Shown here: positions 17,588 through 25,191 of the stretch, one piece after another
Layout: every line of letters starts with the position of its first letter
How positions within the stretch are numbered: position 1 is the first letter of the stretch
Assembly (NCBI GenBank): GCA_005888745.1
Contig: VBBS01000026.1
Span: 133,424-190,326, forward strand
Source: Candidatus Bathyarchaeota archaeon
GTDB taxonomy: Archaea > Thermoproteota > Bathyarchaeia > 40CM-2-53-6
DNA: 56,903 bases
Direction of reading: 5' to 3'
Notes under the pieces: generated by a model
Database searches by the model: none
Told to the model about the DNA's origin: nothing
The model's input: only the letters and a program-made list of their open reading frames with translations
Translations under genes and position numbers: made by a program

Positions 17588-18079
17588 ATGCCGACCAATA
17601 CACAGGACCCGTTCGGCGACTTTCGGCCCATAATGCCCTCCCTCATACGACTGCTCGCGGGAATCATCGTCCTCATCGTGGTCCAGAGCATCGTCCTGGG
17701 CTTCCCGGGAATATCACAGACAGTGCCAGGAACAACTTTCAGCATCGCAAGCTTCGTCATCTTTACGCTCGGGCTAGTAGTTGCCTCGGTCGTGTTGAAG
17801 TATGGAACGCAGCTCGCCAACGCCGTATCGAACACCTACAAGACGTACAAGGCTTACGCACCAGTTCTCGCTTGGGTCTTCCAGCTGATGGCTTTATACA
17901 TCCTCTACAGCGTCATGCAAACAATGGTCAGCAGCTTCTTTGCAAACGCACCATGGGCATACCCGCTCATCTTCCTCGCAATGGCTCTGATACCGACGGT
18001 CAAAGTAATCGTAACAGTTGTGCACGCCCTTGAGGGCCAAAACGCCCACAAACAAACCATCACAAAAGACCAGTTCTAG
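17588..18079 (+). CDS. Hypothetical four-helix membrane protein
   Basis: The 163-residue protein has four clear hydrophobic segments (LIRLLAGIIVLIVVQSIVLG, SIASFVIFTLGLVVASVVL, VLAWVFQLMALYILYSVM, WAYPLIFLAMALIPTVKVIV) and a short polar C-terminus. I do not recognise the family. It stands alone downstream of a divergent regulator. Confidence 0.65.
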   Translation: MPTNTQDPFGDFRPIMPSLIRLLAGIIVLIVVQSIVLGFPGISQTVPGTTFSIASFVIFTLGLVVASVVLKYGTQLANAVSNTYKTYKAYAPVLAWVFQLMALYILYSVMQTMVSSFFANAPWAYPLIFLAMALIPTVKVIVTVVHALEGQNAHKQTITKDQF

Positions 18080-18282
18080 TTCAACAAAGATAGATCAGGC
18101 CACTACCACGAAATTGGAAGAGCCAACCCCAATATTTCTTTCATAATCATTCCGATCGTTTCGTCGACCCGAGGTTTATCCACCTCAAACCGATGGGTGC
18201 ATGAAGGATCGTTGCGTTCTGAGATATTGCGTGAATTCGGCTTGATATCAACAACGATGATAATCGGGACGGAGGTCACCTA

Positions 18283-18360
18283 ATGCCTCGAAGGCCGAAA
18301 TACTCAGTAGAGCTCCCTAACGCCTCCTTTGAAGTCGGAAAGCTCGAAATAGACCGCTAG
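18283..18360 (+). CDS. Putative 25-residue micropeptide with strong ribosome binding site
   Basis: An ATG at 18283 follows GGAGGTCACC (18271-18280), a near-perfect complement of the 16S 3' end, at proper spacing. It encodes MPRRPKYSVELPNASFEVGK plus five residues and stops 22 bases before the next gene. The short size makes it uncertain. The signal may instead serve a leader ORF that couples translation of the downstream gene. Confidence 0.4.
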   Translation: MPRRPKYSVELPNASFEVGKLEIDR

Positions 18361-18382
18361 ATGCATACCCAAGAGCGCAATC

Positions 18383-18886
18383 ATGTCTCAAGAGAAGCCG
18401 CTTAGGTTCCGTATCAAGACCCGTGACCAGGAAATCGAGCTTGAAGGAGACTTCGAATACGTCCGCGAAAAGTTCGAGAGCCTTGTAGAGAATTTACGAC
18501 TCAAAGATGGAATAGTCCCAGCGAAACCAGAAACGGTCCAGACGCTAGAAACCTCTGAACCCTCGGACTTGCTAAAGGGAATAGTACAGTTCAGCGGAGA
18601 AGGACGACCTTATCTCACGGTCCCAGCAGATTCCCTGTCGGCAAAAGAAGCTCTCGCACTCGTACTCTACGCGACCCACCCCAAGACATTCGGGGACGAC
18701 GAACTGAGCACTCTCCTGGGATCTTCATGGAAAACCACCAGCGGAGCGGTTGTGAGGGCACGGGCGAGCGAACTGAAACGTGAAGGCAAGCTAATCGCTG
18801 AAAAAGGCTCCTACGTGCTATCTGGCGCAGGGGTTCAGTGGGTCACTGGAGAGGTAATCCCCGGCCTCAAGAGAACAGTCCAATGA
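18383..18886 (+). CDS. Hypothetical protein with helical C-terminal domain
   Basis: The 167-residue protein begins LRFRIKTRDQEIELEGDFEY with a beta-hairpin then a helix, and its C-terminal half (SAKEALALVLYATHPKTFGD, GSSWKTTSGAVVRARASELK, REGKLIAEKGSYVLSGAG) looks like a small winged helix. A regulatory or nucleic-acid-binding role is a guess. It is likely in an operon with the micropeptide. Confidence 0.6.
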   Translation: MSQEKPLRFRIKTRDQEIELEGDFEYVREKFESLVENLRLKDGIVPAKPETVQTLETSEPSDLLKGIVQFSGEGRPYLTVPADSLSAKEALALVLYATHPKTFGDDELSTLLGSSWKTTSGAVVRARASELKREGKLIAEKGSYVLSGAGVQWVTGEVIPGLKRTVQ

Positions 18887-18959
18887 AGAGCAACTTTCTA
18901 ACGCTCCTGCGGCTTGATCAAGTTTAATCTAGCACGTGAAATAGACTGGGGATAGTATT

Positions 18960-19901
18960 TTGCAAGTTCAAGAGACGGCGAACCGTGCAAAGCCTATGGG
19001 AATGCGGCTCGTAAACGAAGACGAATACCGTAGGTTTGTCGCTGAGAAGCAACATGTGAAAATAGAAAATGTTGACGTGGAGATCGGTAGACCGTGGCGA
19101 ATAAAGGAGTTCGGGCCCCCGAAGGATTACAAACCGGAAGAATTTACGGTTTGGAGCTTTCCAAGTAGGGGGGACTGGGCGACACACTCAGGAAACTACC
19201 GAGGAAACTGGAGCCCATACATACCAAGAAACTTGATCACCAAATATTCCAAGCTTGGAGAACTTGTTCTAGATCAGATGTGTGGGAGTGGAGCCAGCCT
19301 TGCAGAGAGTAAACTTCTAGGCCGGAACGGAATCGGAGTAGATGTCAACCCAGATGCCATTATGGTAACGCAAGACCGGCTGAGTTTCGACTACAACACC
19401 CTTGATAGACCGCGTCGGGTAGAGACAAGAACGTACGTGGGTGATGCACGAAACTTGGATCTGATCGATGAGGAGACTATTGATCTCATTGCCACACATC
19501 CACCGTATGCCGGAATCATCTCATACAGCGGAAAACGGATATTGGACGACCTCTCACGTCTGAAGCTTCCTGCCTACATTGATGCGATGCGGAAAGTCGC
19601 AGCCGAATCATACAGAGTATTGAAAAACAACCGATATTGTGGAGTGCTTATTGGAGATACGCGAAAGGGAAGACATTACATTCCGATCTCGCTTGGAGTT
19701 TTGCAGGCATTTCTAAGCGTGGGTTTCATTCTCAAAGAAGACATAATCAAGCTTCAACACAAGACGATGACAACTCGCCAGAGATGGCGGGGACATAGTT
19801 ACGATTTCTATAAGATCGCTCACGAACATCTCTACGTATTCAGAAAGCCAGCCCTCAATGAAAAAACAACACCGCTAAAGTACAGCAAGAAATGGTGGTA
19901 A
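18960..19901 (+). CDS. DNA methyltransferase (N4-cytosine/N6-adenine type)
   Basis: This 313-residue protein transfers a methyl group to DNA bases. Motif I appears as LVLDQMCGSGASLAESKLLG (compare DPFxGSG), the target-recognition segment precedes it with DWATHSGNYRGNWSPYIPRN, and the catalytic motif IV is THPPYAGI (compare TSPPY). Motif order (I before IV) is gamma- or zeta-like. The start is TTG. It faces, with a 26-base gap, a candidate restriction enzyme gene on the other strand. Confidence 0.85.
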   Translation: MQVQETANRAKPMGMRLVNEDEYRRFVAEKQHVKIENVDVEIGRPWRIKEFGPPKDYKPEEFTVWSFPSRGDWATHSGNYRGNWSPYIPRNLITKYSKLGELVLDQMCGSGASLAESKLLGRNGIGVDVNPDAIMVTQDRLSFDYNTLDRPRRVETRTYVGDARNLDLIDEETIDLIATHPPYAGIISYSGKRILDDLSRLKLPAYIDAMRKVAAESYRVLKNNRYCGVLIGDTRKGRHYIPISLGVLQAFLSVGFILKEDIIKLQHKTMTTRQRWRGHSYDFYKIAHEHLYVFRKPALNEKTTPLKYSKKWW

Positions 19902-19927
19902 TCGAACGATAAGGATTGTCCTTCTGA

Positions 19928-20701
19928 CTACCGAGAAACCGAACTCGGTTTGACCAAGGAGAAGATAGAGCCATGACTCCTCCCAATTCCGTTTGATATG
20001 AACAGATCCCGCTTAACTCTCTTACTCAGCGTAAGATAACTCGGACTAGGAGCGGGAGCGTATCCATGAAACACTGTCTCCGGGGCGGTATCATACCAGG
20101 CTCTCGCATCTGAAAGCGAAAAACTCACTAGCAAGTCCCTATCTACGCGCAGTTCTCGCAATAGACGATTTTCAACTTCATCGGTTGGTTGATTGCCCTT
20201 TACAAGTTCCACGTATTCCGAGTAGAGTGGGTTTAGCTGGTTTTCTGCGTTGAGCAGGGCGAGGAAGTAGTAATAGACCTCATCGGCAGAACTTGTAAAG
20301 AACCAACCAGGGGCATCTGCTTTTTGTCTAGCAAGCAGAGTACCGTTTGTTGAAACCTTTCTCGATCTATCATACTGGAGCTGGCTGATTGTTTCAAGCA
20401 GAATGAAACCACTGTCTGGATTGCATAGACCTCGTATCTTGCGCGATGGATCAGACCCGATGTATGAGTCGACCTTTAGATCGATTGTCCTCTTCTGGGC
20501 GTTTGGTAGATTGAGAATAAGATCGATGCCCTTGTCGTAGAACTCCGGATTGGAATGCACGTCCCGAAGATCCCTGCTGTCTTTGTTCCTCGTCAAGTAA
20601 CGCTTGACTATCGTCATTCCAAACCATTCGAACTTCTTTGCAACCCGAGTGGCGTGGACGGAATACGCTGTCAAGAAAGTCCTGAATGCAGTTAGAAACA
20701 A
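19928..20701 (-). CDS. Candidate type II restriction endonuclease
   Basis: The 257-residue protein lies convergent to the DNA methyltransferase, a typical restriction-modification arrangement. A PD-(D/E)XK-like core is visible: FYDKGIDLILNLPNA followed by RTIDLKVDSYIG, giving D...DxK. The rest is helical, with FSLSDARAWYD in the second half. The long N-terminus from a TTG start at 20701 is uncertain; the ATG at 20617 (MTIVKRYLTRN) is an alternative. The recognition site cannot be read from sequence, and homology is not recognised. Confidence 0.6.
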   Translation of the reverse strand: MFLTAFRTFLTAYSVHATRVAKKFEWFGMTIVKRYLTRNKDSRDLRDVHSNPEFYDKGIDLILNLPNAQKRTIDLKVDSYIGSDPSRKIRGLCNPDSGFILLETISQLQYDRSRKVSTNGTLLARQKADAPGWFFTSSADEVYYYFLALLNAENQLNPLYSEYVELVKGNQPTDEVENRLLRELRVDRDLLVSFSLSDARAWYDTAPETVFHGYAPAPSPSYLTLSKRVKRDLFISNGIGRSHGSIFSLVKPSSVSR

Positions 20702-20741
20702 GGAGACTTATCTCTTACGAGATTCCTTTCGGGGGAACTCT

Positions 20742-22043
20742 CTAACCTGAACTGTTAGGAGCCTCGCTAACGATACTAGCTGAGTTCTCAAATTGCTTGT
20801 TGCGGTATAAAAGATACCCGCTAGTCAGGCTCAGGCCTGAGAAAATTATGGCGGCAGAGTAGAAGACCGCTTGGACCCCGCCTAGGTCGTCGGCTATTCC
20901 GGCCAGCAAGAGGCCGGCTGCTATTCCTGCGCTTAGCATGAGACTGTACAATCCCATCGCTGAGCCCCGAAATTCCTTGGCTGCCTTGTCGCCGATGAAC
21001 GCGAGGATTGAAGGAACCAATGCTGAGCCGAGAAAGAACAGAGACCCTGCAACAATGATGATTGGTCCGACCGTGTTGTAGGAATCAATCCAAGACGTGC
21101 CGGGAGGAATGCTGATCAGCGGCCCGAAAACCTCCGGAAGAACCAGGAGGAACCCTATTTCGCCTAAAGCTCCCAGGGCCATTGTCTCGGTTCGGCCGAT
21201 TTTGTCAGACAACCGTCCGAACAAAAGAGCCCCCGCGCCGAGAAGTACCAGCCCGAGAAGAATGGGGAGTGCAGCCTGAGAAAGATCTGTCTTTCCCATC
21301 CTCGCGGCAAGCCTAGGCAAGAAGATGTAGAACCCCAGTACCACCGTAAGAGCGAACCATACGGGCAGGATTGCTGCTACATCGCTTGTCAAGCTAGAAT
21401 ACATCTCCTTCAGACTTCTTCGTTCGTGCGCGACGTGTGCCGGTTCCCGAAGAATGAGAAATACAGCGACAGCTGAGACCCCGAGGATAGCAGAGACGAC
21501 TAGGAAACTCGCTCCGAGGTCAGCGGCGAAGATGCTGCTGAACGCGACACCGAGGACTATGCCAACCCCATACCCTCCTAGGTTCGCAAGATCAAATCCA
21601 CCCATGCCAACCCCACGATTGGTCACAACCGTCAGGTCGGTGATCATCGTCAACGAGGCAACCGTTACCATAGCCGCGGCCAAGCCCTCGAATCCGTGGG
21701 CACCGCCCACAAGCACAAGGTTGTTGGATAGACCGATAATCAGGCTCAGGATTGCGATAAGCCCCAGACCCGCCACGAACACCTTTCGTCTTCCTTTGCG
21801 ATCCACGTAAGCGCCAACAGGCAGAGCTGAAACTCCCTCGACAATAGGATAGATCGCCGTTACCACCGCGGCGAGAGCCGATTGAGTTTTCGGAATCGGA
21901 AGGTAGAGAGGAAAGAGGACCAAGATGACACCAAACCCTATCCGAGTCAGAAAGACGGCAAGATACAGAATGGAAAGTGTTCCGAGCTTCGCAAGCCAGC
22001 CAGAACTTGCCCCGGGGCCTTGCGCTTGAGGGTCAACAGTCAA
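20742..22043 (-). CDS. Major facilitator superfamily transporter
   Basis: The 433-residue protein has 12 hydrophobic helices and the MFS loop motif GAYVDRKGRRKVFVAG between helices 2 and 3; a second copy, LFGRLSDKIGRTETMALG, lies between helices 8 and 9. Its substrate is unknown; drug export is common for such proteins. It stands alone, and its start faces the TnpB element upstream region. Confidence 0.9.
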   Translation of the reverse strand: MTVDPQAQGPGASSGWLAKLGTLSILYLAVFLTRIGFGVILVLFPLYLPIPKTQSALAAVVTAIYPIVEGVSALPVGAYVDRKGRRKVFVAGLGLIAILSLIIGLSNNLVLVGGAHGFEGLAAAMVTVASLTMITDLTVVTNRGVGMGGFDLANLGGYGVGIVLGVAFSSIFAADLGASFLVVSAILGVSAVAVFLILREPAHVAHERRSLKEMYSSLTSDVAAILPVWFALTVVLGFYIFLPRLAARMGKTDLSQAALPILLGLVLLGAGALLFGRLSDKIGRTETMALGALGEIGFLLVLPEVFGPLISIPPGTSWIDSYNTVGPIIIVAGSLFFLGSALVPSILAFIGDKAAKEFRGSAMGLYSLMLSAGIAAGLLLAGIADDLGGVQAVFYSAAIIFSGLSLTSGYLLYRNKQFENSASIVSEAPNSSG

Positions 22044-22159
22044 CGGTCAGACACATTTCTATGGCTCGGCAAGCTCGAAGGGCCCGCAGTTAAGACCTTT
22101 CGATACCCGGACCTGCTTTTTCCCCTGGTCCCGAATCTCTCGCTTGCCATCTAGAAAGC

Positions 22160-22435
22160 TTAATTCCGCTCTAGAAAAGCGTCGTGCCTGCCCAATCTGC
22201 CGAGCATCCGCAAACCCAACTCAAGTCGTTCAGAGGGTCTTAGTGCTAGAGCATTGCGTTAGTTTTGCCAGGCTCTACTCAATTTAGTGAACGCCATAGA
22301 GATCTATTTGTATGGTCGAAGTTACTCATCTTCCTCTGGTTTGTTTCACAGCAATTCAGACAAGCATCAGAGACTTGCTTCCCACTAACCAAGCGATGAG
22401 AAGCCGCGAGTCTTCAGCGAGCGTAGGCCAATAGA
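22160..22435. other. Spacer between MFS gene and TnpB, left side of the element
   Basis: No gene is seen. The last 35 bases hold CCGCGAGTCTTCAGCGAGCG (22404-22423), which shares CTTCAGCGAG with the hairpin at 23468-23492 beyond tnpB, so this may be the element's left end. Confidence 0.4.
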
Positions 22436-23401
22436 ATGATTCAGACGTTTAAGTTGAAACACGGGAAAGACTTCAGCACTCAGCTACGAAAAGCTCATCA
22501 AGTTGGCAATGTTGCTCTTAAGACTCATACACTCTCTACTGCTGATGTGAAGCAGTTCGGTCTTCCAAGCTATATTGCCCAGGGCGTTCTACGTAAATAT
22601 TCTCGCAACAAGAAACTGAAGCAAGTCAGAAGTGTCAAGCTAACAATCAACAATCCAGCAGGGTTTCGATTTGAGAGTGGAGTTGTCTCTGTCAAGTGTC
22701 TCAGTCTAGCTCTTCCCTGGTATTATCGAAACTTTGAGACTTTGAATCAGATAGAGCTTGATTCTCAGTATGCTTATGTCTCTGTCTCGTTTCCAGATAA
22801 GCCTCAAATTGTTCCTCAGAGTTGGATTGGAGTAGACCGCAATACTACAGGACATGTTGCCGTCGCGGCAAATCCTTCTAACGGCAAAGCTTGGGTCTTT
22901 GGAGTTAGGATTCCACACGTTCATCAGAAGTATCTTGCGCTACGTCGCGAGTTGCAGAAGAAGGGCCACTACAAAGTTGTCAAGAAGATTAAGAATCGTG
23001 AGTCTCGGATTGTTAGAGATCTGACGCATAAGATTTCTCGCTCGATTGTGGAGCTTGCAAAGTCTCAGAATGCTGGTATCAAGCTTGAATGGTTGAAGGG
23101 TATTCGTCAGAGTAGTAGATGGAGAAGCAGTAAGCTTCATTCTTGGAGTCCGTATCGGTTAGAACAACAGCTTCTCTACAAATCAAAGATGGAAGGAATC
23201 CCAATAACCTACGTTGAGGCAAGAAACACGTCTAAGGACTGTTCTCGCTGTGGATGCGTAGGGATTAGAACCGGAAATCTCTTCGAGTGTCAGAACTGCA
23301 GAAGAGTTGGAAATGCGCACGTCAACGGAGCTTTCAACATAGCTCAACGTCGCTCCATTTCCATTCCGACGTTCAAAACGCAGCGTTGGAGGGCACCATG
23401 A
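22436..23401 (+). CDS. tnpB: TnpB RNA-guided nuclease homologue with altered RuvC-III site
   Basis: TnpB proteins use an omega RNA and a RuvC domain to cut DNA at the element's empty site. The 321-residue protein keeps the first acid (D134 in WIGVDRNTTGHVAVA), the second (E218 in IKLEWLKGIR) and the zinc finger (C269, C272, C285, C288). The third motif normally ends HADVNAAFNIA; here it reads GNAHVNGAFNIA, so the aspartate is H295. Family members with one lost acid are usually inactive, so this may be a nuclease-dead repressor type or a decaying gene. It lies 148 bases before a tRNA gene. Confidence 0.88.
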   Translation: MIQTFKLKHGKDFSTQLRKAHQVGNVALKTHTLSTADVKQFGLPSYIAQGVLRKYSRNKKLKQVRSVKLTINNPAGFRFESGVVSVKCLSLALPWYYRNFETLNQIELDSQYAYVSVSFPDKPQIVPQSWIGVDRNTTGHVAVAANPSNGKAWVFGVRIPHVHQKYLALRRELQKKGHYKVVKKIKNRESRIVRDLTHKISRSIVELAKSQNAGIKLEWLKGIRQSSRWRSSKLHSWSPYRLEQQLLYKSKMEGIPITYVEARNTSKDCSRCGCVGIRTGNLFECQNCRRVGNAHVNGAFNIAQRRSISIPTFKTQRWRAP

Positions 23402-23467
23402 TGAAACTGGCTGTGCCTGTGAAGCAACTCTGTGAGGCTCAGAAAGTAGAGCGGAGAGACTTCAGAA

Positions 23468-23492
23468 CTCCCCGATGCTTCAGCGAGGGGAG
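23468..23492 (+). ncRNA. Stem-loop at TnpB right end, candidate omega RNA 3' end
   Basis: CTCCCC (23468-23473) pairs with GGGGAG (23487-23492) around a loop GATGCTTCAGCGA, itself with a small GC..GC pair. Such hairpins near the right end of IS605 elements form the scaffold end of the omega RNA, with the guide beyond. The boundary of the RNA is not determined. Confidence 0.45.
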
Positions 23493-23557
23493 TAAGTCAG
23501 TAAAGTCTTATGAACGGGTTTCAGTTCCACGGGTGATGGCCGAGGAGCCGCCGAGGT

Positions 23558-23582
23558 TGGCCAATTGAAAAGGACCCTCGAA
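23558..23582 (+). other. tRNA-Phe intron 1 (25 nt, between positions 8 and 9)
   Basis: The central helix CGAG (23552-23555) with CTCG (23577-23580) is perfect. Bulges are GTT and AAA, cut GT^T and AA^A. The inner helix is GGCC with GG(A)CC, closing a nine-base loop. Confidence 0.8.
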
Positions 23583-23593
23583 AGCTCAGCCTG

Positions 23594-23617
23594 TTCCTCC
23601 GAGAAGGGGGAGGCGAG
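23594..23617 (+). other. tRNA-Phe intron 2 (24 nt, in the D-loop)
   Basis: The central helix AGCC (23588-23591) with GGCG (23612-23615) has three pairs and one A-G mismatch. Bulges are TGT and AGG, cut TG^T and AG^G. The inner helix is TCCTCC with GGGGGA. An alternative register with GCCT/AGGC and bulges GTT/GAG is fully paired but would leave an 11-nt D-loop. Confidence 0.7.
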
Positions 23618-23636
23618 GGAGAGCACCCGGCTGAAG

Positions 23637-23651
23637 ATGGTAACATCTGAC
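23637..23651 (+). other. tRNA-Phe intron 3 (15 nt, canonical 37/38)
   Basis: Central helix CTGA with TCTG (one U-U mismatch), bulges AGA and ACA cut AG^A and AC^A, inner TG/CA closed by a GTAA tetraloop. The cut falls exactly between positions 37 and 38, the usual archaeal site. Confidence 0.8.
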
Positions 23652-23660
23652 ACCGGGCTG

Positions 23661-23686
23661 ACGGTCTCTTGACGAGACCGGCCCAG
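23661..23686 (+). other. tRNA-Phe intron 4 (26 nt, between positions 46 and 47)
   Basis: Perfect BHB: central GGGC (23655-23658) with GCCC (23681-23684), bulges TGA and AGT cut TG^A and AG^T, and a seven-pair inner helix CGGTCTC/GAGACCG. Removal leaves the variable loop CTGTC. Confidence 0.85.
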
Positions 23687-23716
23687 TCGCAGGTTCAAAT
23701 CCTGCCCTCGGCACCA

Positions 23717-24138
23717 CCAGAAGAACCTCACGATGCCGTATCCAGAACTGTGATCTGCTACTAACACCAGCTAGCGCATTCGAGTGGCCTACTTGTTAGA
23801 GCAGATTCTGTTTTTTTTTCACGCAGAAGAGACTTCTTTCTGTCGAGTCCTCATCCGTATTTTACCAGACTTGCATCTTTTCGTATGACCCTGTCGCTCG
23901 GAATGACTAGTGATACTGGACTCTTTGCGCAGGCACTTGCTAGTGCCATAGACGCATTAGGCCTCGAAACCTTCTCTGCAATCTCAGAACAGGAGCGGGT
24001 TGTTCCGTAGGAAAATGGACTGAAGCTCCTCCGAACGGTATACTAAATCGAGGTTGCTTGAATATTCAATGAAAGATCTTTGAGAAGGACCACATCATCC
24101 CGCATGCCCACAGGCATTAGTCAACCCAATCTCAAAGG
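23717..24138. other. Gap downstream of tRNA, nothing clear
   Basis: This 422-base stretch has only one T-rich run (TTCTGTTTTTTTTTC, 23806-23820), a likely transcription stop for the tRNA, and no convincing gene. Confidence 0.4.
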
Positions 24139-24471
24139 ATGAGGTTTGCAAACGCACCGCGGTTTATAAACTTCCAGTTGTTAAGGGGAGGTTATATTGC
24201 TCGGTTCGGATCAAGGCGTCTGGCAACATTTCGGGTTCAGGTCAAATCCTCTCGACCCCAGACCGTTGATAAGTTCGTAGACCTGCTCTACGAGGTCTAT
24301 CAGGGCGAGATCCGCTTCATATTCAAACGTCTTACAGACATAGTCTATGAGGTTACGGCTGAGCTTCCTAGCGTCGACCTAATCCCGTCGGACCTCGCCT
24401 TCAAAGTTCTAAGAAGACTGGCAGAACAGAAACTCTCCCAGCTACCGCTTACGGACGGGACAAACGCATAA
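24139..24471 (+). CDS. Hypothetical protein, accessory region
   Basis: The 110-residue product has basic N-terminus (FINFQLLRGGYIARFGSRRL) and a mixed alpha/beta middle (VDKFVDLLYEVYQGEIRFIF). No family is recognised. AAAGG six bases ahead supports the start. It precedes a second small gene by eight bases, so the two are likely co-transcribed. Confidence 0.5.
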   Translation: MRFANAPRFINFQLLRGGYIARFGSRRLATFRVQVKSSRPQTVDKFVDLLYEVYQGEIRFIFKRLTDIVYEVTAELPSVDLIPSDLAFKVLRRLAEQKLSQLPLTDGTNA

Positions 24472-24479
24472 CGCAGAAG

Positions 24480-24665
24480 ATGGCACAGGGACCTTTTCGA
24501 ATCAGAGACTACAAAGAGTTCAAGCTTGCAAGCCAGCGGGCGCTGTTGAGAAAAGTCAGACGTTTACAGAAGATGGAGCTACTGCAATCCGCGCGGAAGG
24601 ACGCAAGGACCGTGATCTACAGAACCATCGCGGATGCCAACATTGTTTTCGGAACTCAGAGGTAG
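24480..24665 (+). CDS. Hypothetical small basic helical protein
   Basis: The 61-residue protein is rich in Lys and Arg (KLASQRALLRKVRRLQKMEL) and predicted helical, perhaps nucleic-acid binding. It follows the preceding gene by eight bases. No relatives are known to me. Confidence 0.45.
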   Translation: MAQGPFRIRDYKEFKLASQRALLRKVRRLQKMELLQSARKDARTVIYRTIADANIVFGTQR

Positions 24666-24912
24666 CGTCCAAAGACGTTATTCTTCTGATGACTTTCTAG
24701 CCGGACATATCGCTTTCAATCCACAGGTCCAGATGGCACGGATTCGCCCCCAACTCACTTGTAGTTAGCTATGTTTGTTCCTCAACAACGTCAAGGTACC
24801 TAGGGTCTCCAAATCTGGAAAGAAGACCCAGGTGTCCGTAGATCTCAAAGTCCTCTATGGCCGTCAACCATATGTAAATAGTCGGACCACCCTGGACAGG
24901 TGTTGAACGATT

Positions 24913-25191
24913 TTGGCCCAGCATAGTCGGCGCTTGAGCGAGAAGATCTCTCCCCAGATTCTAAGGGAAGCTCGGACCAGACAACGAGATGAGAGATGGC
25001 TTAACTCAGCCTCCACTCCGACGTTGCGAAGATATCACGGAAAATACGTGGCTGTGAAAAATAGAAGGATACTGGCCTCCAGTCCTACCATGAAGGGTTT
25101 GTACGAAAAACTTGACAAGCTCAACCCTGGAATGGTTCTAATAACGAGGATCGAGAAGCCCTCGCTTCTGGTATATGTCGAGTTTCACTAA
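24913..25191 (+). CDS. DUF5678-like protein
   Basis: The 92-residue protein ends YHGKYVAVKNRRILASSPTM followed by LYEKLDKLNPGMVLITRIEK, a pattern I recognise from DUF5678 (Y-x-GK-[WY]-[VI]-A). It starts at TTG. A retropepsin-like protease gene overlaps or follows directly. This two-gene order recurs in microbes, but its function is unknown. Confidence 0.6.
   Translation: MAQHSRRLSEKISPQILREARTRQRDERWLNSASTPTLRRYHGKYVAVKNRRILASSPTMKGLYEKLDKLNPGMVLITRIEKPSLLVYVEFH

Larger units (their letters stand above)
22381..23500 (+). mobile_element. Orphan TnpB element of IS200/IS605 (IS1341-type) kind
   Basis: A TnpB gene is present without a Y1 transposase gene (TnpA). The same CTTCAGCGAG segment lies just upstream of the ORF and inside a stem-loop downstream, as expected of related left and right ends. 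The exact boundaries are inferred from these motifs only. Confidence 0.6.
23550..23716 (+). tRNA. tRNA-Phe (GAA) interrupted by four BHB introns, CCA encoded
   Basis: No uninterrupted tRNA fits, but removing four segments that each obey, or nearly obey, the bulge-helix-bulge splicing rule gives a complete 77-nt tRNA. Exons are 23550-23557, 23583-23593, 23618-23636, 23652-23660 and 23687-23716. The joined parts are acceptor GCCGAGG/CCTCGGC, TA, D-stem GCTC/GAGC with loop AGCCTGGGA, anticodon stem CCCGG/CCGGG with loop CTGAAGA (anticodon GAA), variable loop CTGTC, T-arm GCAGG TTCAAAT CCTGC, discriminator A and CCA. The layout matches known archaeal tRNA-Phe. The intron at 37/38 is canonical; those between 8/9, in the D-loop and at 46/47 are not. 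Confidence 0.88.

Noticed and set aside
23539-23545. Upstream GCCGAGG as the acceptor of the tRNA
   Set aside because: It would leave no BHB-consistent first intron and a worse D-arm, while the copy at 23550-23556 gives a perfect fit.
23287-23568. Plus-strand frame overlapping the end of tnpB and the tRNA start
   Set aside because: It is out of frame with tnpB and runs into the tRNA gene, so it is not a real gene.
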